A stretch of 64,000 bases of DNA from Gammaproteobacteria bacterium (GTDB lineage Bacteria > Pseudomonadota > Gammaproteobacteria > Pseudomonadales > Pseudomonadaceae): positions 62,001-126,000 of the forward strand of contig JAHIWP010000072.1 of the NCBI GenBank assembly GCA_018816095.1. Direction: 5' to 3'. The notes under the pieces were generated by a model, which ran no database searches, was not told the DNA's origin, and saw nothing but the letters and a program-made list of their open reading frames with translations. Positions 57,251 through 64,000 of this stretch are shown here, one piece after another. The position numbers and the translations under genes are program-made. Each line of letters opens with the position of its first letter. Within the stretch, counting starts at the first letter, position 1.

Positions 57251-60200
57251 ACGCCTCTCGCCTGTTTATCCTGCGCCCGGTCGCCACCACGCTGATCATG
57301 CTGGCGATATTCCTCAGCGGCCTGATCGCTTACCGGATGCTGCCTGTCTCGGCGCTGCCGGAAGTGGATTACCCGACCATTCGGGTGCTGACGCTGTATC
57401 CCGGTGCCAGCCCGGACGTGATGACCAGTGCGGTCACAGCGCCGCTTGAGCGCCAGTTCGGCCAGATGGCCGGGCTGAAGCAGATGTCCTCGACCAGCTC
57501 CGGCGGCGCCTCGGTGATCAGCCTGCGCTTCAACCTGGAGGTGAAGCTGGATGTTGCAGAGCAGGAAGTGCAGGCCGCGATCAACGGCGCGAGTAACCTG
57601 CTGCCCAGCGATCTGCCGGCGCCGCCGGTGTACAACAAGGTCAACCCGGCTGACACCCCGGTGCTGACCCTGGCCATCAGCTCGAAAACCCTGCCGCTGC
57701 CGCAGGTGTTTGACCTGGTCGACACCCGCCTGGCGCAAAAGCTTGCGCAAACCAGCGGCGTTGGTCTGGTCACCTTGGCGGGTGGGCAGCGTCCGGCGGT
57801 GCGCCTGCGGGTCAACCCTGAAGCCTTGGCGTCCTACGGTTTGAACCTCAGCGATGTGCGCACGCTGATCACCGCCAGTAACGTCAACCAGCCCAAAGGC
57901 AACTTCGATGGTCCGACCCGGGTGTCGCAACTGGATGCCAACGACCAGCTGAAATCTGTCGACGAATACCGCGAGCTGATACTCGGCTACAAGGACGGCG
58001 CCGCACTGCGCCTGAAAGATGTCGCAGACATCATCGATGGCGCCGAGAACCAGCGCCTAGCCGCCTGGGCCAATCGCAACGAGGCCGTATTGGTTAACGT
58101 ACAGCGCCAGCCCGGCGCCAACGTCATCGATGTGGTCGACCGCATCCAGACCCTGCTTCCCCATCTGACCCAGGGCTTGCCGGCCAGTGTTGAGGTCAGC
58201 GTGCTGACCGACCGCACCGAGACCATCCGCGCCGCAGTCAAGGGCGTACAGCATGAGTTGCTGCTGGCCATCGCCCTGGTGGTGCTGGTGACCTTCCTGT
58301 TTCTGCGCAAGCTCTCGGCCACGCTGATTCCGTCCATCGTCGTGCCGCTGTCGCTTATTGGCACCTTCGGGGTGATGTACCTGGCCGGTTTTACCATCAA
58401 CAACCTGACGCTGATGGCCCTGACCATTGCCACCGGCTTTGTGGTGGACGATGCCATCGTCATGCTGGAGAACATCGCCCGCCATCTGGAAGAGGGTGAA
58501 ACACCGCTGAATGCCGCGTTAAAAGGCGCCAAGCAAATCGGCTTTACCTTGGTGTCGCTGACCATCTCGCTGATCGCGGTGCTGATTCCACTGCTGTTTA
58601 TGGCCGATGTGGTCGGGCGGCTGTTCCGTGAGTTCGCCATCACCCTGGCGGTGGCCATTCTGATATCGCTGGTGATTTCCCTGACCCTGACGCCGATGAT
58701 GTGCGCGCGCTTGCTTAAGGCCGAAAAGCCTGAGGAAGAAGGGCGCTTCTACCGTGCGGCCGGCGCCGTGATTGACCGCATGATCGCGCAATATGGCGTG
58801 TGGCTAACCTGGGTGCTCAAGCATCAACCGCTGACGCTTTTAGTCGCCATTGGCACGATGGCGTTGACCGTGCTGTTGTACCTGGCAGTGCCCAAGGGCT
58901 TCTTTCCGGTGCAGGACACGGGCGTGATCCAGGGCATTTCCGAGGCGCCGCAGTCGATTTCCTTCAAGGCCATGAGCGAGCGCCAACAGCGCCTGGCCGA
59001 GGTGGTTTTGCAGGACCCGGCCGTGGCCAGCCTGTCGTCCTACATCGGTGTGGACGGTGACAATCCGACGCTGAACAGCGGCCGCCTGTTAATCAACCTG
59101 ACGCCACGGGCCGAGCGCGATGTCAGCGCCAGCCAGATCATCGAACGCCTGCGCCCCGAGTTGGCGCGGATTCCCGGTATCGAGCTGTACCTGCAGCCGG
59201 TGCAGGACCTGTCCATCGAAGACCGGGTCAGCCGCACGCAGTTCCAGTTCAGCATGGAATCGCCGGATATCAGCCTGCTCGAAGAGTGGGTGCCCAAGCT
59301 GGTCAGCGCGCTGCGTGAGCAGCCGGAGCTGACCGATGTCGCCAGCGACTTGCAGAACCGCGGCCTGCAGGTGTTTCTGCAGATCGACCGCGACATGGCC
59401 GGCCGTCTCGGGGTGAGTGTGGCGGACATCGATAACGCCCTGTACGACGCTTTCGGCCAGCGGCAGATCTCGACCATCTACACCCAGGCCAGCCAATACC
59501 GCGTGGTGCTGGAAAGTGAGAACGCCGGCAGCATCGGCCCGGCGGCGCTGCGGCAGATACACGTTAAAGCCGCCGATGGCCAACAGGTCGCGTTGTCGAG
59601 CCTGGCCCAGGTCGAGGAACGTGCGGCCAGCCTGCTGATCAACCATATCGGTCAATTCCCGGCCGCCACGCTGTCATTCAACCTGGCCAGCGGCGTATCG
59701 CTGGGTGAGGCAGTGGCGGTGATTGAACGGATCAAGCAGGAGATCGGCATTCCAGCGGCGGTGCAGACGCGCTTCCAGGGAGCTGCAGAAGCCTTCCGCG
59801 CTTCGCTGTCGAGCACCTTGCTGCTGATTCTCGCGGCCATCATCACCATGTACATCGTGCTCGGCGTGCTCTACGAGAGTTACATCCACCCGATCACTAT
59901 CCTCTCCACCTTGCCCTCGGCGGGGGTTGGCGCGCTGCTGGCGTTGCTGATCAGCGGTAACGAGCTTGGCCTGATTGCGATCATCGGCATCATTTTGCTG
60001 ATCGGCATCGTCAAGAAGAACGCGATCATGATGATCGACTTCGCCCTCGACGCCGAACGCAATCAGGGCATGCAGCCGGAAGCGGCGATTTACCAGGCGG
60101 CGTTGCTGCGTTTCCGGCCGATTCTGATGACCACCCTAGCCGCGCTATTTGGCGCCATTCCGCTGATGCTGGCGACCGGCTCCGGGGCCGAGCTGCGCCA

Positions 60201-60345
60201 GCCGCTGGGCTTGGTGATGGTCGGTGGGTTAATGCTGAGCCAGGTGCTGACGTTGTTCACCACGCCGGTGATCTACCTGTATTTTGATCGCCTGTCGCGG
60301 CGTATCAGTGGTCGCAGCGCGGCCGGGCTTGTGGTCAGCCGATGA
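57247..60345 (+). CDS. muxB: RND multidrug efflux transporter MuxB
   Basis: 1032 residues, ATG overlapping the muxA stop. RND signatures: [40 protein letters not shown], the proton-relay acidic pair in [20 protein letters not shown], and [20 protein letters not shown]. One of two distinct RND subunits of the MdtBC-like pump. Confidence 0.94.
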   Translation: MNASRLFILRPVATTLIMLAIFLSGLIAYRMLPVSALPEVDYPTIRVLTLYPGASPDVMTSAVTAPLERQFGQMAGLKQMSSTSSGGASVISLRFNLEVKLDVAEQEVQAAINGASNLLPSDLPAPPVYNKVNPADTPVLTLAISSKTLPLPQVFDLVDTRLAQKLAQTSGVGLVTLAGGQRPAVRLRVNPEALASYGLNLSDVRTLITASNVNQPKGNFDGPTRVSQLDANDQLKSVDEYRELILGYKDGAALRLKDVADIIDGAENQRLAAWANRNEAVLVNVQRQPGANVIDVVDRIQTLLPHLTQGLPASVEVSVLTDRTETIRAAVKGVQHELLLAIALVVLVTFLFLRKLSATLIPSIVVPLSLIGTFGVMYLAGFTINNLTLMALTIATGFVVDDAIVMLENIARHLEEGETPLNAALKGAKQIGFTLVSLTISLIAVLIPLLFMADVVGRLFREFAITLAVAILISLVISLTLTPMMCARLLKAEKPEEEGRFYRAAGAVIDRMIAQYGVWLTWVLKHQPLTLLVAIGTMALTVLLYLAVPKGFFPVQDTGVIQGISEAPQSISFKAMSERQQRLAEVVLQDPAVASLSSYIGVDGDNPTLNSGRLLINLTPRAERDVSASQIIERLRPELARIPGIELYLQPVQDLSIEDRVSRTQFQFSMESPDISLLEEWVPKLVSALREQPELTDVASDLQNRGLQVFLQIDRDMAGRLGVSVADIDNALYDAFGQRQISTIYTQASQYRVVLESENAGSIGPAALRQIHVKAADGQQVALSSLAQVEERAASLLINHIGQFPAATLSFNLASGVSLGEAVAVIERIKQEIGIPAAVQTRFQGAAEAFRASLSSTLLLILAAIITMYIVLGVLYESYIHPITILSTLPSAGVGALLALLISGNELGLIAIIGIILLIGIVKKNAIMMIDFALDAERNQGMQPEAAIYQAALLRFRPILMTTLAALFGAIPLMLATGSGAELRQPLGLVMVGGLMLSQVLTLFTTPVIYLYFDRLSRRISGRSAAGLVVSR

Positions 60346-63300
60346 ACCTTTCTGCGCCCTTTATCCGCCGACCAGTCGCCACCTTGTTGCTGAGCCTGGC
60401 AATTCTGCTGCTCGGCGGCGTCAGCTTCGGCCTGCTCTCGGTGGCGCCGTTGCCGCAGATGGATTTCCCTACCATCACCGTGCAGGCCAGCCTGCCGGGG
60501 GCTAGCCCGCAAATCATGGCCTCCAGTGTGGCCACACCGCTTGAACGCTCACTCGGCACCATCGCCGGCATCAGCCAGATGAACAGCCGCAGCAGCCAGG
60601 GCAGCACGCGGATCATGATCCAGTTCGATCTAGATCGCGATATCAACGCCGCCGCCCGTGAGGTACAGGCCGCCATCAACGCCTCGCGCGAGCTGTTGCC
60701 CAGCGGCATGCGCAGCATGCCCACCTACGCCAAGGTCAACCCGTCGCAGGCGCCGATCATGGTGCTGTCGCTGACCAGCGATGTGCTCAACAAGGGCCAG
60801 TTATACGACGTAGCCTCGACCATCCTGGCGCAGAAACTTGCCCAGGTAACCGGCGTCGGTGAAGTGCAGATTGGCGGCAGCTCCTTGCCCGCCGTGCGCG
60901 TCGCCCTGGAGCCGCGCCTGCTCGATCAGTACGGCATCGCCCTGGATGAAGTGCGCCAGAGCATCAGTGCCGCCAACGCCAAGCGGCCGAAAGGCGCGGT
61001 GGAAGATGCCGAGCGGCACTGGCAGGTGCAGGCCAGCGATCAGCTGGAAAAAGCCGCCGATTACCTGCCACTGATCATTCGCTACCAGGATGGCGCGGCG
61101 GTGCGTCTAGGCGATGTGGCGACCGTTACCGATGGCGTCGAGGACCGCTACAACAGCGGCTTCTTCAATGATGAACAGGCGGTGCTGCTGGTAATCAACC
61201 GGCAGACCGGGGCCAATATCATTGAAACCATCGCAGGCATTCGCGAACAACTGCCGGCCTTGCGTGCGGTGATTCCCGCCAGTATTGAGCTGGAAGTGGC
61301 GATGGACCGTTCGCCGGTAATTCGCGCCACCCTGCATGAGGCCGAGCAGACATTGCTGATCGCCGTGGTGCTGGTGATTCTGGTGGTATTCGCCTTTCTT
61401 GGCCGTTGGCGCGCCGCGCTGATTCCGGCCCTGGCGGTGCCGGTATCGCTGGTCGGCACCTTTGCGCTGATGTACCTGCTGGATTTCTCCCTGAACAACC
61501 TGTCGCTGATGGCGCTGATCATCGCCACTGGCCTGGTGGTGGACGATGCCATCGTCGTGCTGGAGAACATCTCGCGGCATATCGAAGCCGGTGAAACGCC
61601 TATGGCTGCAGCCTTCAAGGGCGCGCGTGAGGTGGGCTTCACCTTGCTGGCGATGAACCTCTCCTTGGTCGCGGTGTTTATCTCGATCCTGTTTATGGGC
61701 GGCATCGTTGAGCGTTTGTTCCGCGAGTTCTCCATCACCCTGGCCGTGGCCATCGTGATTTCCCTGTTAGTGTCACTGACCCTGACGCCGATGCTCTGCG
61801 CACGCTGGCTCAAGGCCGAAACCGCCACCCACCAGCCCAGCGCCATGCAGCGTTGGGGCGCGGCCGTGCAGGCGCGCGTGTTGGCGTTCTACCAACGCAG
61901 CCTGGACTGGGCGCTGCGCCACTCGCTGCTGATGCTGTTCAGCCTGCTGGCGACTATTGCGCTGAACATCTTCCTGTTTGTCAGCGTGCCAAAAACCTTT
62001 ATGCCGCAGCAGGACACTGGCCAGCTGATCGGCTTTATTCGTGGCGATGACGGCCTGTCATTCCAAGTCATGCAGCCGAAAATGGAAATCTACCGCCGCG
62101 CGGTGCTGGCCGATCCGGCGGTGGACAGTGTGGCCGGCTTTATTGGCGGCAGTGGCGGAATCAATAACGCCTTTATGATCGTGCGCCTCAAACCCATCGC
62201 AGAGCGTAAGATCGGCGCCCAGGCGGTGATCAACCGTCTGCGCAAAGAGGTGCCGAAAGTGCCGGGTGGACGGTTGTTCCTGATGCCCGACCAGGACCTG
62301 CAGATCGGCGGCCGGGAAGGGCGCAGTTCGGAAAACGAGTTCATGCTGATGTCCGGTGATCTGGATGAGTTACGCAAGTGGCTGCCGCCCGTGCGCGAGG
62401 CGTTGCGTGCCTTGCCAGAGCTGACCGACATTGATGCCACGGAGGTTGAAGGTACGCAGCAGATTCGTCTGGTGGTCGAGCGCGATGTGGCCAAGCGCCT
62501 GGGCGTGGACATGAACATGATCACCGCCGTACTCAACAATGCGTTTAGCCAGCGGCAGATTTCGACCATCTATGACAGCCTCAATCAGTACAGCGTGGTC
62601 ATGGAGATCAATCCGCAGTTTGCCCAGTACCCGGAAACCCTCGAGCAGATTCAGCTGATTACCGCTGACGGTGCGCGGGTGCCGTTGTCCAGTTTCGCCC
62701 GCTGGGAGCGCAGCCTGGAAGAAGACCGGGTGAGCCACCAAGGGCAGTTTGCCGTGGAAAACATTGGCTTTTCCCTGGCCGAAGGCGTCAGCCTGGATCA
62801 AGCCAGCCAGGCCATTGAACGTGCCATCGCGCGCATCGGGTTACCCACTGAAGTACAAGGCGTGCTCGGCGGCACTGGCGGTGCCTTCCAGCAGACCCAG
62901 CAAAACCAGCCGTGGATGATTCTGCTGGCCTTGGTGGTGGTGTATATCGTCCTCGGCGTGCTCTACGAGAGCTATATCCACCCGCTGACCATCCTCTCCA
63001 CCTTGCCCTCGGCCGGGGTGGGCGCACTGCTGGCGTTGCAGCTGATGAGCATCGAGTTCAGCCTGATTTCGCTGCTCGGGTTATTCCTGCTGATCGGCAT
63101 CGTTAAGAAGAATGCGATTCTGATGATCGACCTGGCCCTGCAGCTGGAGCGCCAGCAGCACCTGAGCCCGGCAGAGTCGATTCGCCAGGCCTGCCTGCTG
63201 CGTTTTCGGCCCATCATGATGACCACACTGGCGGCGATTCTCGGCGCACTGCCGCTGATGCTCAGCAGCGCCGAAGGCTCGGAAATGCGTCAGCCGCTGG

Positions 63301-63449
63301 GCATCACCATCGTTGGTGGCTTGGTGCTGAGCCAATTGCTAACGCTCTACACCACGCCGGTGATCTACCTGTATTTCGACCGCCTGCGCCACCGGGTTAA
63401 CCGCTGGCGCGGTGTTCGCACCGACGCTGCTTTGGAAACCCCGTTATGA
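60342..63449 (+). CDS. muxC: RND multidrug efflux transporter MuxC
   Basis: 1035 residues, ATG overlapping the muxB stop by four bases. [40 protein letters not shown], acidic pair in [40 protein letters not shown]. Partner of MuxB in a heteromeric pump, as MdtB/MdtC. Confidence 0.94.
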   Translation: MNLSAPFIRRPVATLLLSLAILLLGGVSFGLLSVAPLPQMDFPTITVQASLPGASPQIMASSVATPLERSLGTIAGISQMNSRSSQGSTRIMIQFDLDRDINAAAREVQAAINASRELLPSGMRSMPTYAKVNPSQAPIMVLSLTSDVLNKGQLYDVASTILAQKLAQVTGVGEVQIGGSSLPAVRVALEPRLLDQYGIALDEVRQSISAANAKRPKGAVEDAERHWQVQASDQLEKAADYLPLIIRYQDGAAVRLGDVATVTDGVEDRYNSGFFNDEQAVLLVINRQTGANIIETIAGIREQLPALRAVIPASIELEVAMDRSPVIRATLHEAEQTLLIAVVLVILVVFAFLGRWRAALIPALAVPVSLVGTFALMYLLDFSLNNLSLMALIIATGLVVDDAIVVLENISRHIEAGETPMAAAFKGAREVGFTLLAMNLSLVAVFISILFMGGIVERLFREFSITLAVAIVISLLVSLTLTPMLCARWLKAETATHQPSAMQRWGAAVQARVLAFYQRSLDWALRHSLLMLFSLLATIALNIFLFVSVPKTFMPQQDTGQLIGFIRGDDGLSFQVMQPKMEIYRRAVLADPAVDSVAGFIGGSGGINNAFMIVRLKPIAERKIGAQAVINRLRKEVPKVPGGRLFLMPDQDLQIGGREGRSSENEFMLMSGDLDELRKWLPPVREALRALPELTDIDATEVEGTQQIRLVVERDVAKRLGVDMNMITAVLNNAFSQRQISTIYDSLNQYSVVMEINPQFAQYPETLEQIQLITADGARVPLSSFARWERSLEEDRVSHQGQFAVENIGFSLAEGVSLDQASQAIERAIARIGLPTEVQGVLGGTGGAFQQTQQNQPWMILLALVVVYIVLGVLYESYIHPLTILSTLPSAGVGALLALQLMSIEFSLISLLGLFLLIGIVKKNAILMIDLALQLERQQHLSPAESIRQACLLRFRPIMMTTLAAILGALPLMLSSAEGSEMRQPLGITIVGGLVLSQLLTLYTTPVIYLYFDRLRHRVNRWRGVRTDAALETPL

Positions 63450-64000
63450 ATGTGTTGACTGCCTACCGCTTACCCGCCTTGTTGGCATTGAGTTTGGCCC
63501 TGAGTGCCTGCGCCATTGGCCCGGATTACCAGCGCCCACAGCTGCAAACTCCGGTGCAATTCAAGCAAATCGAAGGCTGGAGCCAAGCCAAACCCGGCGA
63601 TGTACTGGAACGCGGCAGCTGGTGGCAGTTGTATGGTGATACCGAGCTGAACGCCTTGGTTGAGCGGCTGAATATTTCCAACCAGAACCTGGCCGCCAGC
63701 GAAGCGCAGTATCGCCAAGCTCGCGCCCTGGTGCGCGGCGCGCGTGCAGCGTTCTACCCGAGCCTGTCGAGCAGCGCCGGAGCCAGCCGCAGCGGGCAGG
63801 GCACTGGCAGCCAAAATGCGTCCAGCGGCACTAGTTCGAACAGCAGCGGTGTATCCACCAACTATGACCTCAGCCTGAATGCGGCCTGGGAGCTGGACAT
63901 CTGGGGCAAGCTGCGCCGCTCGCTGGAGTCCAGTCGCGCCGGTTTTGAGGCCAGCGCTGCTGATCTGGCCGCGCTGAAGCTCAGCCTGCAATCAGAACTG
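63446..64000 (+). CDS. opmB: Outer-membrane efflux channel OpmB (cut at right edge)
   Basis: ATG at 63446 overlaps the muxC stop; the frame is open to the window end, giving 185 residues. Lipoprotein signal [20 protein letters not shown] then AC, with lipobox LSAC, followed by IGPDYQRP, typical of NodT-family channel lipoproteins. Coiled-coil region LNISNQNLAASEAQYRQARA and later WELDIWGKLRRSLESSRAGF. TolC-like channel for MuxABC. Confidence 0.92.
   Translation, partial: MNVLTAYRLPALLALSLALSACAIGPDYQRPQLQTPVQFKQIEGWSQAKPGDVLERGSWWQLYGDTELNALVERLNISNQNLAASEAQYRQARALVRGARAAFYPSLSSSAGASRSGQGTGSQNASSGTSSNSSGVSTNYDLSLNAAWELDIWGKLRRSLESSRAGFEASAADLAALKLSLQSEL

Overview
The window comes from a Pseudomonas-type gammaproteobacterium: GC-rich, strong third-position GC, and gene order matching the exa/ped (ethanol oxidation) and liu (leucine degradation) loci known from P. 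aeruginosa and P. putida. I saw no rRNA, tRNA, CRISPR array, insertion sequence or prophage. No database search was run; names rest on recognised motifs, lengths and gene order.

1-29.3 kb is a large PQQ-dependent alcohol oxidation island. On the minus strand (1-4343) lies an ABC-transporter operon (solute-binding protein, YVTN propeller, ATPase, permease, rhodanese-like CxxxCW protein). Divergent from it are a cupredoxin-like exported protein and a histidine kinase/LuxR-type response regulator pair (exaD/exaE = pedS2/pedR2 type). Two PQQ alcohol dehydrogenases follow. One (7792-9663, minus) has the calcium-type site Asp350-x-Ser352. The other (15185-16960, plus) has the lanthanide-type pair Asp323-x-Asp325. 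Between and after them are cytochrome c550, a family-3 solute-binding protein, two SoxYZ-like fusion carriers, an EthD-domain protein, a SoxH-like metallohydrolase, a second solute-binding protein, an FCSD-like flavoprotein and aldehyde dehydrogenase exaC. pqqABCDE and an S9 peptidase supply the cofactor. ercA/ercS (iron alcohol dehydrogenase and cytosolic hybrid kinase) close the island. A shared TACCAA-centred, partly palindromic motif lies upstream of nearly every transcription unit in this island and may be the regulator's operator.

29.3-32.6 kb holds unrelated small units: an MmcQ/YjbR protein, a parvulin, a PilT/PilU-type ATPase and a Sel1-repeat protein. 32.8-42.2 kb is the leucine/isovalerate operon liuR-A-B-C-D-E on the minus strand, followed by acetoacetyl-CoA synthetase. 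Together they take isovaleryl-CoA to acetyl-CoA plus acetoacetate and re-activate the acetoacetate. Short GGTGGA-type inverted repeats sit in the gaps inside this operon.

42.5-64 kb holds a LysR regulator divergent from an acyl-CoA dehydrogenase, a PstS-OmpA chimera, exonuclease III, a GNAT protein, tamA-tamB, an alanine/glycine:sodium symporter, thiol peroxidase, and the muxABC-opmB tripartite efflux operon, cut at the right edge inside opmB.
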